From contig NW_009799103.1 in assembly GCF_000213175.1 (NCBI RefSeq), positions 1,393,940-1,420,407 on the forward strand: DNA of 26,468 nucleotides. The letters are read 5' to 3'. Positions 1 to 8,229 of this stretch are shown in pieces. The notes beneath the pieces are model-generated. The model searched no databases. It saw only the letters and a list, made by a program, of their open reading frames with translations, and was not told the DNA's origin. A program made the translations under genes and the position numbers. Position 1 is the stretch's first letter; every line of letters begins with the position of its first letter. Origin of the DNA: Neurospora tetrasperma FGSC 2508 (lineage: Eukaryota > Ascomycota > Sordariomycetes > Sordariales > Sordariaceae).

Positions 1-469
1 AAAATTTTTGTCAATTCTTGCTTCATGATCTGAATTCAAATATATCCGAGAATCATAACTTGTTTGAAGGAGAGAGAGTTTTTTCAATTTTTCTTTTTGA
101 AGAGAAAATGCTTCGGTGCTAATTGGAGTACTTTAGACCTCCATAGTCATTACTCTATATTAATGAGGGTTCCCTTTGTCTACAGCACCTGGCGCCTAGG
201 GTTGCTGGGGAAATCACTCGACTGCTTGCTCTCTTTCAGACCATTGTTAACCCCATTCTTTGTCTCCCAAAAGTACGGGCTGGTTAGTAGATACTTTCCA
301 GAACTCTAAAAAGTTGGTGTTTGAACCGGATACCCTCATCTTTCACTGTTTCACAAACCTCCTCGTCGATACACCGAGTTCTTCATCACTGTGGTCTTTT
401 CCGGTATCAGCCAGCATCTGTACATACTTCACAAGAACCATTCTTTGCAAGACTTTCATCGAAACAAGA
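1..469. other. Intergenic region upstream of the first secreted-protein gene
   Basis: I see no convincing gene here. Open frames over this stretch begin at non-ATG codons or run into the gene at 470 in the wrong context. The composition is ordinary, not RIP-like. It presumably holds the promoter and 5' UTR of the gene starting at 470, but I see no clear core promoter motif. Confidence 0.5.
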
Positions 470-1209
470 ATGTACCCCCTCACTATTCTCTTTTCCCTCC
501 TCCTCCACCTCGCCTGCTACGGAAACGCCCAATCTCTCGTCTCGGACCGCTTCTGTCCCTGGTGCTACTGGACGGTCCCGGACAGCATGGCCGGTCTTCC
601 AGAGTTCAGATTCGACTCGTTCTGCCACGCCTTCGTTCACCAGCCCATTTCCGACCGCCCTGGACTACCTTCACCGCAAAAGCCGATCCACGTCGCCATC
701 ATGAACAACAACTTCACCGAGCTTCTCTCCTACAGCCGGATGGGCTACGGCATGTCGGTGGACTTGCCGACGAGGCCGACGAGGTGCGCCCCGGGGGTGG
801 CGACTTTCCACATGAGCGGGAGGGAGGACCAGCAAGGGGGGGATGGATCATTGAGGCCGTGAGTCTTTTTCTATCTTTTTTTTTCTTGGCCTTCTCCAGG
901 GCTTCTATCTTATGTTCAACTTGGCGGACATGTCACGATTGGAGCGGATGGAGATCAAGATTCTAAGTTGCAAAAGGAGATGCTAATGGCCAAAACTGAA
1001 ACATATGTAGTCCAACTTTCAGCTACTCTGTCCGTTCTGACGAAAACTATACTCCTCCCCAGTTGTTCGCGGATAAGTTTCCAAATGGATGGGCGGCTTA
1101 TGCAGGGGCCAAGGGCGTGGCGCCCGGCGGGGAGTGGGTGGTGTATAGGAAGAAGTTCAACTGTTGTGTAAATACGCGGGATATCATTGGCGGGACTGAC
1201 TTTCCGTGA
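470..1209 (+). CDS. Small secreted cysteine-containing protein, paralogue A (two exons)
   Basis: Predicted extracellular protein of 191 aa; I do not recognise its family. Exon 1 is 470-858, intron 859-1022 (donor GTGAGT, branch-like TGCTAAT at 981-987, acceptor TTTCAG), exon 2 1023-1209. Residues 1-20 form a signal peptide (MYPLTILFSLLLHLACYGNA), with likely cleavage before QS. The mature part carries DRFCPWC, then FCHAFVHQP, HVAIMN, TELLSYSRMG, a Cys near RCAP and a vicinal pair (FNCC) in exon 2. Six mature cysteines suggest disulphides. The start was chosen because it gives a clean signal peptide. Exon 1 leaves a phase-2 intron at a Pro codon, exactly as in the paralogue 500 bp downstream, which strongly supports the splice model. 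An effector or other secreted role is inference only. CPWC resembles a thioredoxin-type CxxC, but no thioredoxin fold is evident. Confidence 0.8.
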
Positions 1210-1732
1210 TCGTGGTTCGGAAGAAAGGCTGTATTCTACCGTGCGATGGTGTTATGGGTGGGGGTTGGGGAGGTCAGAAGTGGAATTGATTTAGAACAAC
1301 AACACAACTCGATCGTGTGTGCTATTATAGAGCAAACAACCTCTGATTTCGAGCTCTACTGTGCGTTGGTAATCACATCGTGTGAGTGAAGTTGTAACGG
1401 GGCTTTGTTGTTCAGTGGATATCGGGGACAAAAGACTGCCTTTCTTGTCAGGACGCTGGTGCGGGAGGGGGGTTGAGAATCTTTGTATGCGTCACAATCG
1501 TCAAAGAAACATGCCGACAATGCGTACCACAAGGTTAATTTAGTTGTATCAATCTACTGGAAATCAGAGGGAAACAGAAAATACAAACCATCAATGCCCC
1601 CGCCCGCGGAGCCCTGGTGGACTTACAAACAGCCTGTATGTGTTCACCGTTTCACTTTCTTCATCCAGGATTTCAGCGAGTTGAACCAACTTCATTCGTT
1701 CCTTCCCAACTTATCCATTTCTCACAGCCATA
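1210..1732. other. Intergenic region between the two secreted-protein genes
   Basis: No coding signal that I can support. The composition is normal for the island. A short open frame crosses from here into the start of the next gene in another frame and looks like a shadow. The region presumably holds the terminator of paralogue A and the promoter of paralogue B. Confidence 0.5.
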
Positions 1733-2531
1733 ATGTTGGCATCGCTCCTTCCCGTCTTCTTCATCTTTATCTCCACCGGCTACTACCCCGCCCAGGCCTC
1801 CCCAGCACCCAATATTCTCCCCGGTCCAGGCGGTGCCTCCTCCAAGTCCATTACTCCGGGCACAGGCAACTCTCAGGCCAACAATGACTCTCAGATCCTG
1901 AACATCCGGGCAGACGCCAACTGGATTGACTGGTCCTCCATCGGCGAGCGCTTTTGCCCCTGGTGCGAAGCCGGCGTCGACTCCAATGACGGCGCCAGCC
2001 CGGAAGACAAGGTGTGTAGGGTAGTCGTGCACCAGCCGATGGCCGCGGGCAGTCCGCCGAACACTCAGTTTGCTCACATCGCTATCCTCAACGCCCGGTA
2101 CACGGAGCTGCTGTCGTACAAGCGCATGGGGTGGAATCAGCAGGAAAATCTTTGGACGTCGGTGGGAGCGGGCTCTGAGGGTGCGATCGCCACGGTGTTT
2201 ACTGGTCAAGAGGGTGTCAGGCTGCCGTAAGTTCTTCTTTCTATCCCTTTAAATGCTGCAGAGTTGCTGTGGGGTATGATGGGAATTTCCAGCCGTGCGG
2301 TAAAGATGTCTTGTGAAGGAAATATAAGGCTCTCCTTGAAAATTTGCTGACTTGGGACGGATGATGTTCGTGTTCAGACCAAAGATTCTCTGGCAGAGAG
2401 ATGGGAAACTCTCGGTGACCATTCTCCCACTGTACCCGGGCACGGAGGGGTCAGCGTGGAAAGTTGTGCAAAATGTTGCACCGAATCATAACTACCTCAT
2501 TTTTCATACTTGGTTCTTCTGTGGGAAGTAA
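1733..2531 (+). CDS. Small secreted cysteine-containing protein, paralogue B (two exons)
   Basis: Predicted extracellular protein of 215 aa, same family as its upstream neighbour; function unknown. Exon 1 is 1733-2226, intron 2227-2377 (donor GTAAGT, branch GCTGAC at 2346-2351, acceptor GTTCAG), exon 2 2378-2531. The signal peptide is about residues 1-23 (hydrophobic stretch LLPVFFIFISTGYY, then AQA|SPAP), followed by a Pro/Ser/Gly/Asn-rich linker to about residue 55. The conserved core reads ERFCPWC, VCRVVVHQP, HIAILN, TELLSYKRMG. Exon 2 is in frame and contains VAP and a terminal FFCGK, alignable to exon 2 of paralogue A. Four mature Cys are visible. A nearer acceptor at 2259-2261 would give a 35 bp intron, too short for a fungus. 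A GTAAGT at 2528-2533 overlaps the stop codon, so a further intron and a different C-terminus remain possible. Confidence 0.78.
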
Positions 2532-2816
2532 GTAGCTTCTATGGTAGCTATGTAAGTGTAATACAAGGCTTGGTGCCTGGGTTTGGATGGATTAGATGTC
2601 AGTCTTCCTTTGGTATGCAAGGGGCAGATGGAATTTAAAGTGTCATCAAACATCATGTAATAGTTCCACCATAGGAACTAAGGGTCAAAGGTAATTTTCG
2701 AGACTCAGGAGCTGGAGGATCACTGTGAGTGTGTGACACAATGAACGAGATGCACTTGGTGATTGTTTATATTTGTGGATTCGGCAATGCACAAGATAGG
2801 GGTAGCCAACTTAACA

Positions 2817-2881
2817 TTCCCACACTCAAACACCTATACAGTCTTGGCAAGCGGTGCGTGCGTGTATATACATATATACCG
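2817..2881 (+). repeat. Left TIR of transposon copy 1
   Basis: 65 bp, the reverse complement of the right end of the same copy. The outer 48 bp are GC-balanced and near-identical between ends. The inner CA microsatellite seen in the other TIRs is here a TATATACATATATA tract (2865-2878), as CA to TA mutation would produce. Confidence 0.9.
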
Positions 2882-3101
2882 TATTTGATAAATCTGGCCA
2901 TTTGACATCGCTTTACACGATTCAATTCGATTATTTAATATTGAAATCTACCTAAAACTGGTGTAAAAAGTCAATATTTTAATGCTCTAGATTGTATAAT
3001 TGTCTATTTTAATATTTATGTTGTTTTTTGAATTGTTGTCGATATAGTACGCTACCCCAATACCCGTTAGAAGGTATTAATAATAATAATAATAATAAAT
3101 A

Positions 3102-4170
3102 ATGAGTATTCTAATAACGTTATTGAGATTGTTAGTATAAGTATATAGAGTGTGTAGAAATATAAGCGTACTTTGGCGGATATTAGTAAGGTATTTATAC
3201 TATTGCGAACCCCTTAGAATATTAGAAAACTTCCTATATAAGCGTTTGAGATATAGTGTATACTATATTACTTTTTATACTTTATTAATTGTAATTAATA
3301 TTGTAAAGGAAGTTATAAACTTTCTTATATTAAAACCCGATTTATACTTTGACAAAATCTATACCTTTCTAGCTAATAAGTATAATGTATATATTTTAAC
3401 CGAAATCGTACGGTAGTATCTTCGATAGGAGAAGTAAAAAAAAAAGCAATTCTATATAAAGGTATTATAATAATCCCCTATACTAGTAGCCGAATGGATA
3501 TTAAAAATTTCTTTATTTATTATAAAAATATTTGTATTCTATAACGAGTTTAGTATAAATCAAAGGGACGGCGCTTATTATATTAGTTAAGTATTTTGTA
3601 GCGCTATTATAATAGTATTAAATAAGTTTATCTGTAGTACGTAGTATTACTACCTCCCAGCTATTATAGTAGATAGGTTATTCAATATACTAGTATTTAG
3701 AAGTGTAATAAATTTAGCCGGGGTTTAGGATTGGATAGTAAAATATTTACTCCCTAAAATAAATCTATTTCCTAGCTATAATAGTATTTTAGTAATAAAT
3801 AACGTTAATTAGCACCCCTATACCAAATTCTAGTACGCGTACAATTAGAAGGGGGTTTCATTATAATATTTACTACTATACTCTCCCGAATTTAATTTTA
3901 TTAAAGTATACTTTAGTAATTTTAAGTAGTAATTTAAAAGGGTATATTGTAACGAGGGTAGTAATAAGATATTAAACGACGACTTTATTATATTTTTTAA
4001 ATGATTAGCGTAGAACGTAGAGTATAGAATATAATAGATCCGTAATTATTTTAAAAATATAAAATTAATAATAGATCGAATTAATAATATAAATAAAAAT
4101 TATAGGGAATTGTATATTAACGAGCTAGTCGAATATAAAGAGACGGGTATTATATTAGGGCGGCGGTAAA
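3102..4170 (+). pseudogene. Decayed DD34E (IS630/Tc1-mariner, DDE_3-like) transposase, copy 1
   Basis: Formerly the enzyme that cut and rejoined the element's ends. An ATG at 3102 opens a frame that can be followed through many TAA/TAG codons lying where Gln (CAA/CAG) or Trp (TGG) codons are expected, as RIP would cause. Visible landmarks: an N-terminal helical region with LKPDLYFDKIYTFLANKYN (about 3331-3387), typical of the helix-turn-helix linker of this superfamily; YNEFSIN with QRDGA near 3540-3575, where the first catalytic Asp is now Asn; VINNVN near 3795 for the VMDNAS block, second Asp also Asn; and YSPEFNFIKVYF near 3885-3920, where Glu is now Lys. The same blocks are clearer in copy 2. 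The 3' end is uncertain; the same frame continues past 4170 with only RIP-type stops. Dead. Confidence 0.75.
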
Positions 4171-4218
4171 GGGTGTAGAAGGGAGAGATAGATTTATATG
4201 TATTAAATTGAGTTATAT

Positions 4219-4281
4219 ACTAGAAATACTAAAAATACTAGAGGTACTAAAAGTACTAAAAGTATTAGAAGTACTAGAAAT
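4219..4281 (+). repeat. 9-bp minisatellite, seven units
   Basis: Seven tandem 9 bp units of the form actaaaagt/actagaaat. The equivalent place in copy 2 (23100-23126) has only three units. In the frame of the transposase the ancestral unit would read Tyr-Gln-Lys, with the Gln codons now TAA or TAG. Confidence 0.85.
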
Positions 4282-5730
4282 TGTATTTATTTATATAATA
4301 ATACTAAAATATTAGAAACCCCCCTCTTTTGCTATAAATCGATTTGTATTATTATTATTACTCGCTAGGACTATTAATAATAGTATTGCCTATTATAAAA
4401 GCGAGAGCTCTAGTAATACTATATTTGAGTATAATTTTAAATTGGGAGTTTAGAGTATATACTAGTTAATTAAATTATAGTAATAGGGGTTAAAGGGTAT
4501 ATATACTATAGTTTAGCTATATTACTAATACTACGTATTTAGTTTTAAGGAAGTTTTTAATACTGTTTCTAAATACTACATAAAAGTTATAGGTAAATCT
4601 TAGCCTCGTAAACTACTTTACCGGCTATTCTTTGAGCGCGAATATATCGGAAGGTACTTCTTTATTTTGGAACTTATTCTTTAAAGCGATTAAAACTCTA
4701 TATACTAGCCCCGCTTCAATTGATTTCTTAATATAGTAACGATAATAGAAGGATTTAAAAAATTCGGTAATAAGCTCTTTAACCGGTCAATTAAGTAGGG
4801 CGGGGGGTAGTAGTAATAAACGGAGACCGAAAATCGAAGGTACGGGCGGATATAGTATAAATAATTCTCCGGCCTCTATTAGGAATTCTCTAATCTCCTT
4901 ACCCTCGTCTCTTTCACCCGCTACCAACGGCGGTACAATTAATAATAGTACTAGTAGTTAAGTAGAGACTATAGTTACTATAGAGATAGAAGGAGGGTTA
5001 GTACATTTAGTAGCGAGAATTTCGTAGTTGGTTGGGTACTTATAAAATATAGTAGTAAAATATTCTAAGGGTATATACGAATTAATAGTTATTACTTTAC
5101 TTAATAGAGGGAGAGCGTCCGCTATATTATTATAATTAGAGCTGCTTATAATTACTAAGTTAGTTATAGAGCCGTTAGTAGTATAAGAAGGTAGTTGGAT
5201 TTAGGGAAATTAAAAGTAGGGAGGGAAGTACTAGTAGGGTAATAGGTATAGCGGGTATAGAGGATAAGGGTATAGCTAGTATAGACCTTTAAAATTATTC
5301 CTCCTTAGTATAATTTGTAGTAGATTGTTTATAATTTTTATATTTGTACTATTATTACTATTGTTACTATTATTAATATTATTAATAATATTAATATTAA
5401 CTAATAAACTATCGCCTCCTCCCTTACATTTATTGCTATTACTAGTATTAATAAAGGCGGTTATTATTTTATTCCCTAATATTTTTCGTATTAAATTATT
5501 GGGCGGGTTAATTATTGTAGCCTTCCCTAATAAGATTGCGCGTACTTACTTACTAATATTTTTAACATTAAAGTTATAATAAGTTATATTCCCGTCGATA
5601 ATATAGTATATTTAGTATTTAATAGTTTTATTATAATTCTTATATTTATAATTAAGACTATACGCCTATAATTATACCAACTCCTAATATATAGTACTAT
5701 ATAGCTTTAACCTTATACGCTCCTTTCGTT
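4282..5730 (+). other. Central region of transposon copy 1, possible coding continuation
   Basis: No intact gene. The frame used by the transposase (coordinate divisible by 3) can be followed from 3102 through 5579 with stops limited mostly to TAA/TAG at CAA/CAG/TGG-like positions. The stretch 4785-5205 reads as a Ser/Asn-rich then Leu/Ile/Val-rich sequence, and 5325-5579 is open. However, copy 2 is 2 bp shorter just before the minisatellite, which breaks this frame there. On the - strand a 100-codon frame at about 4640-4900 is also open in both copies. I cannot decide which strand was coding. Confidence 0.35.
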
Positions 5731-7536
5731 ACTAATCCTCCTCCAAATTTTTCTCAACCTCTACCAGTATAGTATTTATTATAATATACTTAAATTTTTT
5801 AGTACTAATTAGAGTCCGTAACTTTTAGAATTATAGTGTTTTAGCTATTTATAGGGTTAGGGTAATAAAAAGATTAATTAAATTACGAGAGGGGGTAGGG
5901 GTAGAGGGTATATTACTATAGAAGGATAGGGTAGTGGGGATTTTATTAGCGGGCGGCTTAGTTAATCGAAATTTGAATAATATAGTAAAATAGTAGTGCT
6001 AATTTGGGGTGGTTCGTTCTTTTTTGCTTTTTCTTTATTTTCGCTTTAGGCTCCTTGCTCTAGTATGGAATCCCTCAGGAGTAGATAAGTAGAGGTATTA
6101 GGGTCTTAGTCTATAATCTACTAGGGAGCAGATCTATTGTATTAATTAAGAGGTACCCTATTAATATAATAATTAAAAGGATATAAGGAGGAGATCCCAA
6201 GCTAGGAGTAAGGAAGGAGGGACGGGAATTTAAAACTAAATAATATTCTTTCTCGGAAATAGATTAAAGAATCCCACTCTAGACTATAGAATTATTATTA
6301 AATATCCTAGTACTAGTAAGCCCTAATATCCCTTCTAGAGGAAGACCAATTTCTAAATCTACTCCTCCATTTTAAGGCTCGATAAGGGGAGCCTCGCTCT
6401 CCTCTTTGAGCTTTAGAGGTGGTTAATAAGCTGTAGTTTTGCTACTCTATCTCAATCCCTAAGAACGAAGGCTATAACCAACTCCAAATCCGCTCCTCTC
6501 TATATTTTAGTATAGTAGGGTACTTTTCGTATTGGTATAGTTTTTACTCTATTTCAGTACTAGCTAGTATAGTGGAGGCACGATTTTATAACGGTCTTAT
6601 ACTCAATATCATTGTACCTATTAAAGAAATTCTTCCTAGAAATAATTTTATTATAGATAGTAACCCAAGCGCAATAGTTATTATAAATAGTAGCAGTATA
6701 ACTAATATTATATAAGACAATTAGCTGTTTTATCCCTACGGCCGTATTATTATTAATAATCTCTTGTACGTAATTTTATTATAGTTATTTAATTTCGCTG
6801 AGTAAGGTCGTTCTAAACTGCTAATTATAGAGTTCGTTATTATTTTATTTAACTTCTACTTCTCTAAATATATTACGTTCTTTAATAGGAGGTAGTTTAT
6901 TATAGTTAATAGTAATATACGAACCAATTATATTAAATTAAACTTATATTAACCGGGGGTATTTAGGAAGCGGTAGCAGTATTAAAATAATCGGTTTACG
7001 AATATAGAGCTGGGCTGGTAGCGCTAAGGTAATTAATTTAATTAGGGAGGCTATTTCACCGTTATTATTACCTAATAAATAAATAAGGTATTGAAAACCC
7101 GCTTCTTAGGGGTAAGGTGGACGGAGAGCTATTGCTCAACTTCGTTATTATCGTTAGAATCTTTATTACTATTAGAAATATTAATAAGGGTAGTAAGTTG
7201 AAGTTAAGGAGGGGACGAAGGCGGCTTTAGCATTAGGTCTTTAGTAATTATAGCCGCAGTTAGGGCCTTTCCCTTCTTTTTAACGGCGGCCTTTTTAGGA
7301 ATAGCTTTAATAGGAGTAACTTTCTTCTTAAAAATAATTTTAGGGATAATTTTAATAAATTATTTAGCTTTATAGTTCTTCTTTTTAGGCTGGGAGGAGG
7401 CGCGTTATAGAATTATTAGGCTAGGATTTTCCTTATTTTAATTATTATTAAAGTAGACTATTAGCGCGCCGTTTCGAGTACAAGACCGTTTTACGCCAGT
7501 GGATTTCGAATTAAAGATCGTTTTGGGAGGTATTAT
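5730..7536 (-). pseudogene. Decayed second gene of the transposon (Lys-rich N-terminus), copy 1
   Basis: Family not recognised. Read on the - strand from about 7536, where a probable ATG is now ATA, a frame runs leftwards with stops only at Gln-type TAA/TAG codons. It starts with a short region containing STGVKRSCTRNG, then a lysine-rich tail with blocks such as IFKKKVTPIKAIPKKAAVKKK, then Ser/Pro/Asn-rich sequence. After the 553 bp insertion it continues with a Pro/Ser/Thr-rich stretch. The equivalent - strand frame in copy 2 ends with a helical, charged C-terminus at 24975. A basic tail suggests nucleic-acid binding, an inference only. It would be convergent with the transposase gene. Confidence 0.4.
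6003..6555. mobile_element. 553-bp insertion inside transposon copy 1
   Basis: This stretch is absent from the same position in copy 2 (near 25240). It is flanked by AGTGCTAA (5995-6002) and AGTACTAG (6556-6563), an 8 bp duplication differing only by transitions of the RIP type. An 8 bp duplication fits a hAT-type non-autonomous element, and the ends (TGGGGTGG and the complement of TTACTCTA) are compatible with RIP-altered inverted repeats, but the match is weak. It has no coding capacity that I can see and is moderately RIP-mutated, so it was probably present when RIP acted. Confidence 0.6.
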
Positions 7537-7656
7537 CGTGATGGATTTAATTAATTATTAGTATCTTAATTATTTTGCACATTGAAATAGCTTTAATTTA
7601 ATATAGAAATTGTTGTCAAATAATAGATTTTGATAAAGTTGTGCAATATAGAAGTG

Positions 7657-7727
7657 CGGTGTGTGTGTGTGTGTGTGTGCACGCACGCACCGCTTGCCAA
7701 GACTGCACAGGTGTTTGAGTGTGGGAA
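7657..7727 (-). repeat. Right TIR of transposon copy 1
   Basis: 71 bp, the reverse complement of 2817-2881. It includes an intact GT microsatellite (7659-7679), then cacgcacgcaccgcttgcc and the terminal GAGTGTGGGAA. It is little affected by RIP, unlike the interior next to it. Confidence 0.9.
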
Positions 7728-8229
7728 CATCTACTAGATGGGCAGCAGAGTTGCCAGTGGGGAAACAGATAGGAACTGACCTTCGATCCTCAGCGTTCTA
7801 CCTCCGCCGCCCGAGAGAATGAGGTGTGCAGTAGCGAATTCCCCTCTTCCAAATAAAAGAAAAAGAAGAAAAAACAAGGAAATTAAGGGATGGTCCCTCG
7901 CGAATCGAGCACGGAAGGTGCCCTGACTGCAAACCGGAAAGAAGTTTAGGGAAGCCGTGCCCTATCTGCGCAGCCAGAACACGCCAGTTACAGCACTACT
8001 GCAAAGCCAAACGACCCTGTCGATTGCCACCTATCTCACCCGCCGTTGAACAAAACTTCCACTTTCAATTAATCTTCCCAACACCGTCCCTAAGGTTCCG
8101 AAAAGCTGTAACCAAGGATTTCTCTGCACCATTTGAAAGATATGGTTGATTATCAGTCAAATACATCACATCACCCTCCTATCATGCCAAGCCAGTCATT
8201 GATCCAAACCCCATCCCTGATTCTGGCTT
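7728..8229. other. Intergenic region right of transposon copy 1
   Basis: The composition returns to normal at the TIR edge. I see no gene. It includes an A/G-rich patch (about 7855-7885) and the 3' flank of the coiled-coil gene on the - strand. No obvious RNA gene. Confidence 0.5.

Larger units (their letters stand above)
2817..7727 (+). mobile_element. RIP-degraded TIR DNA transposon, copy 1 (4,911 bp)
   Basis: Class II transposon bounded by matching terminal inverted repeats (2817-2881 and 7657-7727) whose outermost bases are TTCCCACACTC and GAGTGTGGGAA. Flanks could be read as a 2 bp CA duplication (2815-2816, 7728-7729) or as ACAT overlapping one TIR base (2814-2817, 7727-7730). The interior is extremely AT-rich, poor in CpA/TpG and full of TpA, the signature of RIP. 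It carries a decayed DD34E transposase gene on the + strand and a likely second gene on the - strand. A second copy in the same orientation occupies 13272-26410, and the two align across their whole length. It holds a 553 bp insertion (6003-6555). Non-autonomous today. Confidence 0.85.

Noticed and set aside
391-966. Overlapping + strand frames through the first secreted-protein gene
   Set aside because: They run through the intron, and the Pro/Arg-rich translations lack the conserved blocks shared with paralogue B.
1673-2209. 178-codon open frame on the - strand across the second secreted-protein gene
   Set aside because: Antisense shadow in GC-rich coding sequence; the + strand has signal peptide, paralogue and splice support.
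2262-2316. Alternative short exon 2 for paralogue B using the acceptor at 2259-2261
   Set aside because: Would need a 35 bp intron and gives a truncated protein; the acceptor at 2375-2377 has a branch point and a long frame alignable with paralogue A.
2655-2680. Small hairpin tagttcc...ggaacta as an RNA gene or terminator
   Set aside because: The stem is only 7 bp with no further structure; not enough to call.
5325-5579. 84-codon hydrophobic frame that looks like a membrane protein
   Set aside because: Leu/Ile runs are what AT-rich RIP-mutated DNA encodes; at best a remnant of transposon coding sequence.
7659-7679. GT-repeat tracts as telomere or CRISPR-like repeats
   Set aside because: Simple dinucleotide microsatellites that are part of the transposon TIRs; no spacer structure.
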